From Geobacteraceae bacterium GWC2_53_11 (lineage in GTDB: Bacteria > Desulfobacterota > Desulfuromonadia > Geobacterales > Pseudopelobacteraceae), in the NCBI GenBank assembly GCA_001802645.1, contig MGZJ01000081.1, forward strand, positions 1-41,757: a DNA stretch of 41,757 nt, in the 5' to 3' direction. Positions 25,922 through 34,602 of this stretch are shown piece by piece (the stretch's first letter is position 1; every line of letters starts with the position of its first letter). The notes under the pieces are model-generated. The model was not told the origin of the DNA. It ran no database searches and worked only from the letters and a program-made list of their open reading frames with translations. The translations under genes and the position numbers were made by a program.

Positions 25922-28012
25922 CTACTTAGACTTAGCTACAAACACCCCATCCCAGTCTTGTGGGGGTGGTGAAGCAATAAAATCCAGACAACGTCCGGCA
26001 TACAGTTTCGATACATTGTCATTATTCTGGTTATAGAGGCGCTCAAACATCTCCAACGCCGCAGGAAATTCCCTGTTTTTGTACAACCGGAGCGCTTCGC
26101 CGAACTCGGCTCTCAGGGAGGGATCGTCAGCTACCATCAGCTCATAAATCGGTACCGGCAGCTGTTTCCCCTTTACCGCCACCAGATCAATTTCACGGAA
26201 CGGGAGATCACTTCCAGCCATTACCTTGGTCGATTCGCTGACGATGATGTGCGTGCCGTACATTTTATTGAGCCCTTCCAGGCGGGATGCAAGGTTAACG
26301 TTATCACCAATTGCGGTATAGTCAAACCGCATGGCTGCCCCCATATTGCCCACTACGGCGTCACCGGTGTTGATCCCTATACCAATGTCTATTGTTTGAA
26401 GGCCGCGCTCGACAAAAGAACGGTTAAGCTCATCCAGCTTTACCATCATTTTAACGGCAGAATGACAGGCGTGGCCGGCATGACCGGCGACATCCAGCGG
26501 GGCATTGTAAATCGCCATAACAGCATCGCCGATGTACTTGTCAAGCGTCCCCTTTTCTTCGAGAACAATCAACGTCATCGGGTTGAGATATTCGTTGAGC
26601 ACCTGAACAAGGTCTTCCGGCGACAGTTTCTCCGAAATTGAAGTAAAACCACGGATATCAGAAAACAGGATGCTGATTTCACGCTTTTCTCCGCCAAGTT
26701 TGAGGCTGTCGGGATTCTTCATGATCTGAGCAACCAGATCGGCTGAAACGTAATTGCTGAACGCTTTCTTCATATAGCGTCCCTTACGATCAACAACCAG
26801 ACTACGGTAAATTTCGGAACCGACCGTCGTGAGTCCGAGTGCCGTCAACGGAGGGAGCAGCGACAGATCCAGACGATACCTGGTAAACAGCAGGTAATTT
26901 GTCACGATATACAAAACGCTCAAACCGACACCGGCAAAAAAACCGAGTGAAGCACTGGGAGCTAACCCAAGCAGCAGAGCAAGAACAAGCGGCAGTACGA
27001 CCAACAGCACCCGCTCCGCAATGACCGTGCTGTTGTTATGGATAATGAAACTCTGCTCAAGTGTGTTGGCGGCCACCGTCGCGTGGATTTCAACCCCCGG
27101 CAGGATGGGGTCGAACGGAGTGGGACGGACGTCGTAAATCCCCATTTCAGTAAATCCGGCAAAGGCGATTTTGTCCTGAAGTTCATGCGGTGGAAGTCTT
27201 TTATGCATGATATCTGCGGCAGAGTAGGTTTTAATGGTACCGCCGGGACCGTAATAATTAACCGACAACACCCCCTCCTGGTTGGACGGGATCACATATT
27301 TTCCCAACTTAATCGCGCGTACCCCGGAGCTTCCGATTTCAACCTGAGCCATTTCACGGGTAAACTGCTGCAATGCCTGTAGCACCATGGACGGATAGAC
27401 ATCACCGTTATACAGCATAAGCAAAGGCAACTGCCTGAACAGACCATCACTGTCGGCTATTACGTTAAAAAAGCCGTACGCGAGCGCCCCTTGACCGATA
27501 ACGGCAATATTTGCATCCATGTTGGCATATTCAATAAGGGGAACGGAGGTTACACCGGGATCAATAAATAGCTGCTGGATTTTTGACGATTGGATTTGCG
27601 CCAGGACATCAGGATCAACGGGGTGCATTTCATTTCTGAAGAAATGTCCCGCAATGACATTGCCGGACAAGGCAATGCTTTCAGCAAGTGCACTGTCGGA
27701 GGCTGGATTTTGTGTTTCGGAAAAAACCACGTCAAGGGCGGAAACCTTAGCACCGTACTCTGCCATCCCCTTTACAAGTTCGCCTATTTTTTCACGAGAC
27801 CATGGCCAGCGCCCGATTTCCTTGACGCTTTTGTTGTCAATGGCAACTATTACTACCGATGATGGCGGCTTAACCGTTCCCCGCAGCAATAATCGCAGAT
27901 CCTTCATTTTGAGATCTACATTGTGAACAAAGGTAAGTGAGGCAAACTCTACGCAAAAAATAGCAGCTGTAGAGGCAATTGCCAGCAGAACATACATGAG
28001 GTATTTACGCAT
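25922..28012 (-). CDS. CHASE2-domain class III adenylate/guanylate cyclase
   Basis: A 696-residue membrane sensor cyclase. A first membrane helix (about 5-27) is followed by an extracytoplasmic CHASE2 domain (about 35-340), three more helices (about 345-420) and a cytoplasmic catalytic domain (about 440-620). Metal ligand D452 lies in LFSDIRGFTS. LDKYIGDAVMAIYNAP carries the substrate-selecting lysine, and DYTAIGDNVNLASRLE has threonine at the partner position, the Lys/Thr pairing of class IIIb adenylate cyclases. The product is therefore probably cAMP, by inference. Start 28012 is chosen because the longer frame overlaps the VOC gene and adds a charged, non-membrane segment. A terminator lies just upstream, so the gene may need read-through or a nearby promoter. 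Confidence 0.92.
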   Translation of the reverse strand: MRKYLMYVLLAIASTAAIFCVEFASLTFVHNVDLKMKDLRLLLRGTVKPPSSVVIVAIDNKSVKEIGRWPWSREKIGELVKGMAEYGAKVSALDVVFSETQNPASDSALAESIALSGNVIAGHFFRNEMHPVDPDVLAQIQSSKIQQLFIDPGVTSVPLIEYANMDANIAVIGQGALAYGFFNVIADSDGLFRQLPLLMLYNGDVYPSMVLQALQQFTREMAQVEIGSSGVRAIKLGKYVIPSNQEGVLSVNYYGPGGTIKTYSAADIMHKRLPPHELQDKIAFAGFTEMGIYDVRPTPFDPILPGVEIHATVAANTLEQSFIIHNNSTVIAERVLLVVLPLVLALLLGLAPSASLGFFAGVGLSVLYIVTNYLLFTRYRLDLSLLPPLTALGLTTVGSEIYRSLVVDRKGRYMKKAFSNYVSADLVAQIMKNPDSLKLGGEKREISILFSDIRGFTSISEKLSPEDLVQVLNEYLNPMTLIVLEEKGTLDKYIGDAVMAIYNAPLDVAGHAGHACHSAVKMMVKLDELNRSFVERGLQTIDIGIGINTGDAVVGNMGAAMRFDYTAIGDNVNLASRLEGLNKMYGTHIIVSESTKVMAGSDLPFREIDLVAVKGKQLPVPIYELMVADDPSLRAEFGEALRLYKNREFPAALEMFERLYNQNNDNVSKLYAGRCLDFIASPPPQDWDGVFVAKSK

Positions 28013-28046
28013 AATAGCACCACAACATGGGGTATTTTCAGAACGT

Positions 28047-28076
28047 AAAAAGGCTGAGCTACTGCCCAGCCTTTTT
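28047..28076 (-). terminator. Intrinsic terminator overlapping the VOC gene's last codons
   Basis: Arms 28047-28059 and 28064-28076 form a 13-bp stem with one G-U pair around the loop AGTA (minus-strand sense); the 3' arm supplies the U-run. The 5' arm encodes the last residues of the VOC protein (KAGQ) and the stop codon at 28059-28061 enters the loop, so coding and termination share bases. Confidence 0.8.
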
Positions 28077-28490
28077 TTGCGGCGGTAATGCTTCGTCCAG
28101 GACAATCAGATAACCATCGGGATCAAAGCACCACATCTCCTTGACGCCATACGGCTTGATATCCAGCGGATACAGGACCTCCAGCCCTTCCTCCATGATA
28201 GCGTCACGAATATCTTCTATTTCAGTAACTTCAAAATGAAGGGTAATACCGATACCGCGAGGAAACATGCTGAAACGAGGTTCCAGTATTGGATGGGCCT
28301 TGATGACATCCGTCTCTTCTACAAAAATTATGGTCATACCCTCCATTTCAATAACCAGATGGTCGGGAGCACCTTTTGAGGTAAAAGAGCGTCGCACCGG
28401 CAGTTCCAGAATACCTGCATAGAAGGCTTCCGTGACAACAAGCTGGGCAACGGCAAGCTGAATTGAATGAGGAGTGCTGTGTGCTTTCAC
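28059..28490 (-). CDS. VOC-superfamily (glyoxalase/bleomycin-resistance-like) protein
   Basis: A 143-residue single-domain protein with two beta-alpha-beta-beta-beta units: SIQLAVAQLVVTEAFYAGILEL opens the first and GIGITLHFEVTEIEDI the second, ending CFDPDGYLIVLDEAL. Likely metal ligands are H and E in LHFEV and VLDE; the usual first ligand is replaced by glutamine. Members include glyoxalase I, dioxygenases and drug-binding proteins; the substrate here is unknown. It overlaps ccdA by four bases (ATGA), so it belongs to the redox operon. Confidence 0.82.
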   Translation of the reverse strand: MKAHSTPHSIQLAVAQLVVTEAFYAGILELPVRRSFTSKGAPDHLVIEMEGMTIIFVEETDVIKAHPILEPRFSMFPRGIGITLHFEVTEIEDIRDAIMEEGLEVLYPLDIKPYGVKEMWCFDPDGYLIVLDEALPPQKKAGQ

Positions 28491-29218
28491 TCAATCCCCT
28501 TGTAGAACAATGAGACGTACCCGGAAAGACGAGAAAGCCAGTTGGTGTATATCAAGATACCGATCACCATCAGGAAAACACCGGTTATTACTTCACATAC
28601 ACGGATATATTTTTTAAAGCGATTAAAGAGAATAAGGAAGCGATGCATGGCAAGCGCGGAAAGAAAGAACGGCACCCCCAACCCCAGAGAGTAGACAAAT
28701 AACAGGAGAATCCCCTGGTATACCTTCTCCTCGGTAGCAGCAACAGCTAAAATAGCCGCCAGTATCGGCCCGATACAAGGGGTCCAGCCAGCGGCAAAGG
28801 CGATGCCGACCAGGAAACTACCGATATAACCGGCAGGTTTATGTTTAATGGAAACGCGCTTTTCACCCAGAAGGAATTTGAGAGGAAGGATGCCGGTGAC
28901 ATGTATGCCGAGCAGTATCAGAAGAACGCCGCCAACTTTTCTGATGAGAGTAGCGTGTTCATGCAGGAAAGAACCGATGTACGTGGCAGAGGCGCCGAGG
29001 AGAACAAAAACAGCGGTAAAACCGGCAATAAAACACAATGAATGAAGGAGCGACTTTTGCCGGATGATATGCGAAGGGTGCTCTGCCAGCATATCCGCAT
29101 AGGACATTCCTGTAATGTACATCACGTAGGAAGGAATAAGCGGGAATACACACGGTGACAGAAATGATAACAGGCCGGCAATAAAAGCCCCGATGTAGGT
29201 TACTTCCGGACTGTTCAT
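28487..29218 (-). CDS. ccdA: CcdA/DsbD-type transmembrane thiol-reductant carrier
   Basis: A 243-residue inner-membrane protein with six predicted helices. It carries electrons from cytoplasmic thioredoxin to periplasmic thiol proteins. The paired redox cysteines are C23 in LSPCVFPLIPS and C148 in GWTPCIGPILA, the CcdA signature. It lies nine bases after the TlpA-like gene, which encodes the natural acceptor. The pair normally keeps cytochrome c apoproteins reduced for haem attachment, fitting an organism rich in multihaem cytochromes. AGGAA precedes ATG 29218. Confidence 0.93.
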   Translation of the reverse strand: MNSPEVTYIGAFIAGLLSFLSPCVFPLIPSYVMYITGMSYADMLAEHPSHIIRQKSLLHSLCFIAGFTAVFVLLGASATYIGSFLHEHATLIRKVGGVLLILLGIHVTGILPLKFLLGEKRVSIKHKPAGYIGSFLVGIAFAAGWTPCIGPILAAILAVAATEEKVYQGILLLFVYSLGLGVPFFLSALAMHRFLILFNRFKKYIRVCEVITGVFLMVIGILIYTNWLSRLSGYVSLFYKGIE

Positions 29219-29226
29219 ATAAATTC

Positions 29227-29754
29227 CTATTTCATCAAACTTTCCAGAAATGAGACAACTTCAGGAGAATCCCAGACTACGCCGCCGATAACTTTTTTGA
29301 CGATAACGCCCTGCTTGTCTATGACAAACGATTCAGGCACCCCGGTGATTCCATAGGATTTGGATGAAGCTCCGCTGGCGTCAAGATATGTTGGAATCGA
29401 CATACCGGACTCTTTGAAAAACGCCTCAACGGCAGGCTTACCACCTTCATCGATTGACACGGCTACCATCTGAAACGGTTTTCCGGCCATAGCCGTGTTC
29501 AGCTTCATCATGGAAGGGATCTCTTCGCGACAGGGTGGGCACCAGGTAGCCCAAAAGTTCAGCAAAACAACCTTGCCTTTAAGCTCTGATAATTTCAGGG
29601 TGGCACCATTGGATATCGAAACAACCGACACTTCCGGAGCATGGCTTTTCTCGGCGGCAGCAGATCCCCCCCCCTTATTAGGGGAGTCCTTTTTGGTACA
29701 GGCGGAAAGAGATGCAACCAGGCACATCACGAAAAGTAAGAGAATCCGTTGCAT
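29227..29754 (-). CDS. TlpA/ResA-like thioredoxin-fold lipoprotein
   Basis: A 175-residue periplasm-facing lipoprotein. The signal peptide ends in LSAC, with C19 as lipid anchor. The thioredoxin domain (about 42-172) has WATWCPPC with redox cysteines C72 and C75 and the cis-proline region GVPESFVID. It most likely receives electrons from CcdA, encoded just downstream, to reduce apocytochrome or other thiol substrates. GGAGG lies right before ATG 29754. Confidence 0.93.
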   Translation of the reverse strand: MQRILLLFVMCLVASLSACTKKDSPNKGGGSAAAEKSHAPEVSVVSISNGATLKLSELKGKVVLLNFWATWCPPCREEIPSMMKLNTAMAGKPFQMVAVSIDEGGKPAVEAFFKESGMSIPTYLDASGASSKSYGITGVPESFVIDKQGVIVKKVIGGVVWDSPEVVSFLESLMK

Positions 29755-29808
29755 GAAACCTCCGGGACGATGAATGAGATAGATAGGAATAAAAACGGTT
29801 TTCGCGAT

Positions 29809-30777
29809 CTACTTGCTGCGAGTCACGACATATTCTGAAAGACTGAGCAGGGCTTCGCGCACCGGTGAGGGAGCGAAATGGTCCAGATGGCTCTTGCAAC
29901 GGTTGATGAAAAAACGAGCCCGTTCGACCGTATAGTCAATACCGCCATACTGTTTGACAAAGCCGGAAACCGCCCTGAACTCATCAAGAGACATTTCATC
30001 CTGCTCTACGACGGCAGCGATAACGGCACGCTCAGAATCGTTACAGTGGAGCAATGTATGAATCAGCGGCAGGGTAATTTTTCCCTCTTCAAGATCATGG
30101 CCGATGCTCTTGCCAAACTCTTCTTCAGTGGCAATGTAGTCGAGAATATCATCCATCAGCTGAAACGCGATGCCAAGATCCATGCCGAAATCGGCAAGAG
30201 CCTGCTGCTGACGCTGCGGAACTGCTCCCAGAAGTGCTCCCGCTTCACAGGCGGCAGACATCAAAATTGCCGTTTTGGAGCGGACAACCTTGATATATTG
30301 CTCTTCCGCCAGATCCAGCTCACCCGTACAGAGCAGCTGCATGACTTCGCCCTCGGCAATTATCGTGGTCGCATCGGAAAGCACCCGCAAAATATCCATG
30401 CTGCCGACATTTACCATGAGCGAAAACGATTTGGAAAACAGAAAGTCACCGACCAGCACCGACGCTTCGTTACCCCACAGAGTGTTTGCCGAGGCTATGC
30501 CACGCCGCAGAGTGGCACTGTCAACAACATCGTCGTGCAGAAGGGTTGCCGTATGAATAAACTCGATAACGCTGGCCAAGGGGATAGCCTTGTCGGCTGT
30601 ATAACCGCTCAAACGTGCGGCAAGGAGCAGCAGGGCGGGACGAACACGCTTTCCACCACTTGAAAGCACATATTCACCGACTTTACGAATCAGGGGAACG
30701 TCAGACTGCAGATCTTTGCGAAATTGCTGTTCGACCAGTTTAAGGTCTTCACCGATTATGTTGAGCGCTGACTGCAT
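29809..30777 (-). CDS. ispB: Polyprenyl diphosphate synthase (octaprenyl type)
   Basis: A 322-residue trans-prenyltransferase that extends farnesyl diphosphate with isopentenyl units, making the side chain of respiratory quinones. The first Asp-rich motif DDVVD is at 82-86 and the second is DDILD. GGKRVRPALLLL, LRRG and the C-terminal GKITLPLI are all typical. The chain length (ispB versus another long-chain synthase) cannot be settled by eye, so the symbol is tentative. AAGGA precedes ATG 30777. It opens the leftward tlpA-ccdA-VOC group and is divergent from the helicase, with 183 bp between. Confidence 0.88.
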   Translation of the reverse strand: MQSALNIIGEDLKLVEQQFRKDLQSDVPLIRKVGEYVLSSGGKRVRPALLLLAARLSGYTADKAIPLASVIEFIHTATLLHDDVVDSATLRRGIASANTLWGNEASVLVGDFLFSKSFSLMVNVGSMDILRVLSDATTIIAEGEVMQLLCTGELDLAEEQYIKVVRSKTAILMSAACEAGALLGAVPQRQQQALADFGMDLGIAFQLMDDILDYIATEEEFGKSIGHDLEEGKITLPLIHTLLHCNDSERAVIAAVVEQDEMSLDEFRAVSGFVKQYGGIDYTVERARFFINRCKSHLDHFAPSPVREALLSLSEYVVTRSK

Positions 30778-30960
30778 TTATGGCATCCTTTAAGGAAATT
30801 CGGGTCATAGTAAAGGAATGGCTTCTGGTTTGTCAAAGCATTTTTAGGCAGTATTTATGCCGTTTTGACGTACTATGGCCGATATGTTTCGGTTGCCAGA
30901 AGCATCAGCACGGTATATGGTGGTATATTGATGTAAAAGATGAACCGTAAAGGAAATTTT

Positions 30961-32343
30961 ATGAAATTTGAAGAACTTCCGATTCCCGAGCAGGTGCTTC
31001 GCGGCATTGCAGAGACCGGATTCAGCACCTGCACCCCCATTCAAGAGCAAACCCTGCCGATAACACTGACCGGTACCGACATTGCCGGCCAGGCTCAAAC
31101 CGGCACCGGCAAAACCGCCGCCTTCCTGATTTCTCTGTTCACCCGGCTGCTGGCAAACGAAACGCCTGCGGGCAGACCGAGAGCACTCATTCTGGCGCCG
31201 ACCCGCGAATTGGTCGTACAGATTGAGGCTGATGCCAAGCAACTGGGTGCCCATTGCGGCTTCGTCGTCCAGGCCATTTATGGCGGCGTCGATTACATGA
31301 AACAGAAGAACGCGCTTATGGACGGCGCCGACATTATCGTCGGAACTCCGGGACGTTTGATTGATTACCTCAAGCAGAAGATCTACAGCCTGAAAGATAT
31401 CGAGGTATTGGTAATCGACGAAGCCGACCGCATGTTTGACCTCGGTTTTATTGCCGATCTGCGTTTCATTCTGCGCAAGCTTCCACCCTTCGAGAAACGC
31501 CAGAATCTGATGTTTTCCGCAACTCTCAATCCCCGGGTCATGGAACTGGCATACGAGTTCATGAACTCCCCGACCAAGGTTTCGGTCACCCCGGAAACCA
31601 TGACCGCCGAACGCGTGGAGCAGGTGCTGTTTCACTGTTCCCGCAAGGAAAAGTTCTCCCTGCTGCTGGGTCTGCTCCGGCGCGACGGCATGGCGCGCAC
31701 CATGATTTTCATCAACACCAAGCGCGAAGCGGAGCATCTTCATAACCTCCTCAACGCCAACGGTTTTCCCTGCAAGGTTATTTCAGGAGATGTTGAACAG
31801 CGCAAGCGGATGAAGATTCTCGACAACTTCAAGGACGGTACCCTTCCGATCCTGATTGCCACAGACGTCGCATCCCGAGGGCTGCACATTGATGGTGTCT
31901 CGCACGTCATCAATTATGATCTGCCGCAGGATTGCGAGGATTACGTCCACCGCATCGGGCGCACGGCCCGTGCCGGTGCCGAAGGAAAAGCTATTTCCCT
32001 GGCAGATGAGGATGGCGCTTTCTTTCTGGAAGCGATTGAAGAGTACATTAAAGCGAAGATTCCTACCGAATGGGCCGACGACGAACTGTATGTGCTCGAC
32101 CATGTACGAACGGCACGGCCAAAGCGGGTTCAGGATATCAAACGGGACAAACCGGGAAGCCCCCGAAGCAGTGACAAAAGCAGACGCCCGCCGGTGAAAA
32201 AGGCTGTTACCGCAGTTGCCAAACCGGCGGCGGTTGTTCCGGCAGGTGGAGAGGAAATCAAGAAGAAAAAACCGCGCCGGCGCAAGAAAAAGCCAACAAC
32301 GGCTGGTGAACAGAGCGGCGGTACGCCCCCCGTTCAGGAATAG
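30961..32343 (+). CDS. DEAD-box ATP-dependent RNA helicase (RhlE/RhlB-like)
   Basis: A 460-residue RNA helicase. Seen motifs: Q motif TPIQEQTLPI, motif I AQTGTGKT at 45-52, PTRELV, DEAD at 153-156, SAT, and HRIGRTARAG. The tail after about residue 380 is low-complexity and very basic (runs of K and R), typical of RNA-tethering extensions. Such helicases unwind short duplexes in ribosome assembly, cold adaptation or RNA decay; the exact paralogue is uncertain. ATG 30961 is chosen over an upstream in-frame ATG because AAGGA lies at the right distance. It is monocistronic, closed by a terminator at 32353. Confidence 0.94.
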   Translation: MKFEELPIPEQVLRGIAETGFSTCTPIQEQTLPITLTGTDIAGQAQTGTGKTAAFLISLFTRLLANETPAGRPRALILAPTRELVVQIEADAKQLGAHCGFVVQAIYGGVDYMKQKNALMDGADIIVGTPGRLIDYLKQKIYSLKDIEVLVIDEADRMFDLGFIADLRFILRKLPPFEKRQNLMFSATLNPRVMELAYEFMNSPTKVSVTPETMTAERVEQVLFHCSRKEKFSLLLGLLRRDGMARTMIFINTKREAEHLHNLLNANGFPCKVISGDVEQRKRMKILDNFKDGTLPILIATDVASRGLHIDGVSHVINYDLPQDCEDYVHRIGRTARAGAEGKAISLADEDGAFFLEAIEEYIKAKIPTEWADDELYVLDHVRTARPKRVQDIKRDKPGSPRSSDKSRRPPVKKAVTAVAKPAAVVPAGGEEIKKKKPRRRKKKPTTAGEQSGGTPPVQE

Positions 32344-32352
32344 AAAAACAAC

Positions 32353-32380
32353 AAGCCGGATACCACTGAGTGTCCGGCTT
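32353..32380. terminator. Intrinsic terminator between helicase and GGDEF regulator
   Basis: AAGCCGGATAC (32353-32363) pairs with 32370-32380 over 11 bp with one G-U pair; the loop is CACTGA and TTCTTTT follows. It lies ten bases after the helicase stop and just beyond the convergent regulator's stop. Confidence 0.85.
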
Positions 32381-32385
32381 TTCTT

Positions 32386-33342
32386 TTACCCCATCTGCAC
32401 ACCTTTAATGGTGTTGCCCCCCTCGGCATGGGCCAGGCAGAGGTTCTGGTCAGCCTTATCCAACAGGATATCCGCACTGAACCCCAGCTTCTGCTGACTG
32501 GCGGTAAATCCCGAGACACCGAAACTGGCCGTAACCTTCAATTCCTTGTCATACATATTCATCACCATCGATGCGATTCTGATGCGCAGCCGTTTAGCTA
32601 CGATCATGGCTCCGGCCGAATCGGTTTCCGGCATGATCACGGCAAAGGAATCCTGCCCGTAGCGGGCGATCCAGTCAACATCCTTGCGCACCGCTTCAAT
32701 CAGGCTGTCAGCGCAACCCTTGAGGATAACATCTCCGGCGTAATGTCCATGCGCGACAACCATCTCTTCAAGCTGATTGATCCCCACCAGAATAACCGAC
32801 AGGGAACGCTCATAGCGATAGGCCCGCTTGATTTCCTGGTGGATGCGCTCGTCCATGTAGCGGCGACTGAATATACCTGTTACCGGATCGACCAGGGACA
32901 GATTCTTTATGGTCTCTATATAGCGTTGCTGGGACTGTTCAAGGTCAAGAATACGCCGGGCGGTCTTAAGGCGGGAAGTCAGTTCAGCCTGATGCGGCGG
33001 TTTGACCAGGTACTCGTCGGCACCGGCCTCAAGACCGGCGATAATGTCATTTTTTGAATCCAGGGAGGTCAGGATAATGATGTACGTATACCGGCCCGAG
33101 TCATCCGCCCTGATAGCACGGCATAACTCCAATCCATTCATTTCCGGCATAACCCAGTCGGTCATGACGATCGGATAATACCCCTTGCGGAATATTTCCA
33201 GCGCTTCCCTGCCGTTTTCAGCAGAAACAACGTCATAGCCGATTGATTTAAGATTGGCTTCAAGTACGCTGCGCTGAAGACGGTTGTCATCAACGATGAG
33301 AATAGGAAAGCGGTTCTGTGCAGCAGGTTCTAAATCACTCAT
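32386..33342 (-). CDS. Response regulator with degenerate GGDEF domain
   Basis: A 318-residue REC-GGDEF protein. The receiver (about 12-130) looks active, with acidic D18/D19, acceptor D62 in MTDWVMPE and lysine in YLVKPP. The GGDEF domain (about 160-315) has lost catalysis by inspection: the signature is GQDSF at 229-233, the metal aspartates expected in the F-I-D-x-D strand are replaced (VGINQLE), and the inhibitory site reads KDVD instead of RxxD. A binding or scaffolding role under phosphorylation control is more likely than nucleotide synthesis. It converges on the helicase; a 2-hydroxyacid dehydrogenase gene ends 40 bp upstream. Confidence 0.9.
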   Translation of the reverse strand: MSDLEPAAQNRFPILIVDDNRLQRSVLEANLKSIGYDVVSAENGREALEIFRKGYYPIVMTDWVMPEMNGLELCRAIRADDSGRYTYIIILTSLDSKNDIIAGLEAGADEYLVKPPHQAELTSRLKTARRILDLEQSQQRYIETIKNLSLVDPVTGIFSRRYMDERIHQEIKRAYRYERSLSVILVGINQLEEMVVAHGHYAGDVILKGCADSLIEAVRKDVDWIARYGQDSFAVIMPETDSAGAMIVAKRLRIRIASMVMNMYDKELKVTASFGVSGFTASQQKLGFSADILLDKADQNLCLAHAEGGNTIKGVQMG

Positions 33343-33382
33343 AGACTGACTCCGCAGAAATGGAACGTACCTGTAATCAATC

Positions 33383-34366
33383 TTATTTCAAAATCTGCCT
33401 GTTCACCACATTGATCGGTGCACCAGCCAGAAAAGCGGCAACATTGGCGGTGACAATCGCCATCAGACGCTTACGGGCGGCAAGAGAAGCCCAGGCGATA
33501 TGCGGTGTGAATACGCAATTAGGGGCATGCAGCAGCGGATTATCGGCCACCATCGGCTCGCGGGCAACCACATCCAGACCGGCGCCAGCTATCCGGCCAT
33601 CGTGCAGCGCCTGCGCCAGATCGGCTTCATTCACCAGCCCCCCGCGGGCAAGGTTTAAAAACAGCGCTGAAGACTTCATCATCCCAAGCAGCCGGGCATT
33701 AACAAAGCCGCCATTGTCCGGGGTCTGGGGGCAGTGGAGACTGACAACATCCGCCGAAGCAAACAGCTCCTCCAGTTCGACAAAACGGACCGGTACGCTG
33801 CCGGTATCCTGCGGAATCCGCGGAGCATAAGCGATTACCTTCATACCGAAAGCCGCCGCGACCCGCGCCACCCCTCTTCCGATAGCACCATACCCGACAA
33901 TACCCAGCGTCAGGCCGCTCAGTTCAAGCAGCGGTGTCTTCCAGTAGGCAAAATCGGGACACGCCACCCACTCGCCGGCCTTCACGGAGGTGTCGTGCAG
34001 ACCGGCATGCATGGCAAGCTCCAGCAGTAGGGCAAAGGTAGCCTGGACGACCGATTCCGACGAATACGCCGGGACGTTGGATACCGGAATCCCGCGTTTT
34101 CCCGCCGCCGCCACATCCACATTATTATAGCCGGTCGCCAGCATTGAAATGTATTTGAGGTTCGGCAGCGCTTCCAGCACGGCCTCATCGAGCCTGACCT
34201 TGCTGACCAGAAGAATGTCGGCGCTTTTGGCCCGTTCCAGCGTAAGTTCATCAGCGGTACGGTCATAAACCGAGCAACGGCCCAACGCTTTAAGCGAATC
34301 CCAGGGATTGTCTCCGGGGTTCACCGTATAGCCATCCAGAATAACGATATTGGATTGTTCTGTCAT
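33383..34366 (-). CDS. D-isomer-specific 2-hydroxyacid dehydrogenase (glycerate/hydroxypyruvate type)
   Basis: A 327-residue cytoplasmic NAD(P)-dependent oxidoreductase. The Rossmann motif GYGAIG is at 158-163. The catalytic triad is visible: R241 in NLARGGLVNE, E270 in VVAREP and H289 in TPHIAWAS; the last string is typical of glycerate dehydrogenase-like members. The second beta strand ends AYAPR, without the acidic residue that favours NAD, so NADP use is possible (inference). AAAGGG precedes ATG 34366. The small basic gene upstream ends 18 bp away, so the two may be co-transcribed. Confidence 0.9.
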   Translation of the reverse strand: MTEQSNIVILDGYTVNPGDNPWDSLKALGRCSVYDRTADELTLERAKSADILLVSKVRLDEAVLEALPNLKYISMLATGYNNVDVAAAGKRGIPVSNVPAYSSESVVQATFALLLELAMHAGLHDTSVKAGEWVACPDFAYWKTPLLELSGLTLGIVGYGAIGRGVARVAAAFGMKVIAYAPRIPQDTGSVPVRFVELEELFASADVVSLHCPQTPDNGGFVNARLLGMMKSSALFLNLARGGLVNEADLAQALHDGRIAGAGLDVVAREPMVADNPLLHAPNCVFTPHIAWASLAARKRLMAIVTANVAAFLAGAPINVVNRQILK

Positions 34367-34384
34367 CGTGTAGACCCTTTCATG

Positions 34385-34549
34385 CTACTCCGCTGCCGGC
34401 GCCGATTCCTCAGCTTCAGCTTCGGTGTCTTCAGCTATATCAGTCCCGTCAGGATTTTTTTCACCCTTGCGGGCTTTCTTTTCATCCTTCTTTTTCTGAC
34501 GATCCAGTTCCTTTTTACGTTTTTCAAATGAATAATTCGGCTTGGCCAT
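34385..34549 (-). CDS. Small basic conserved protein (MAKPNYSFEKR type)
   Basis: A 54-residue protein. The first half is dense in Lys and Arg, a single helix with KKK runs; the second half is acidic (E, D, A). The opening MAKPNYSFEKR is typical of a widespread family of tiny proteobacterial proteins without known function. ATG 34549 is chosen over upstream in-frame ATGs because AGGAG lies seven bases before it. It sits 53 bp after the ABC-F gene's stop. Confidence 0.75.
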   Translation of the reverse strand: MAKPNYSFEKRKKELDRQKKKDEKKARKGEKNPDGTDIAEDTEAEAEESAPAAE

Positions 34550-34602
34550 GGTCATTCTCCTTTGTTCCAACCATTGATTGGAATTGATAGTGGTACAGAT
34601 AC

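Noticed and set aside
29878-30663. 261-codon plus-strand frame
   Set aside because: It is a shadow of the polyprenyl synthase gene, whose catalytic motifs are clear on the minus strand.
30844-31743. 299-codon minus-strand frame
   Set aside because: It is antisense to the DEAD-box helicase, with composition of a reverse translation (rich in Q, G, H) and no family.
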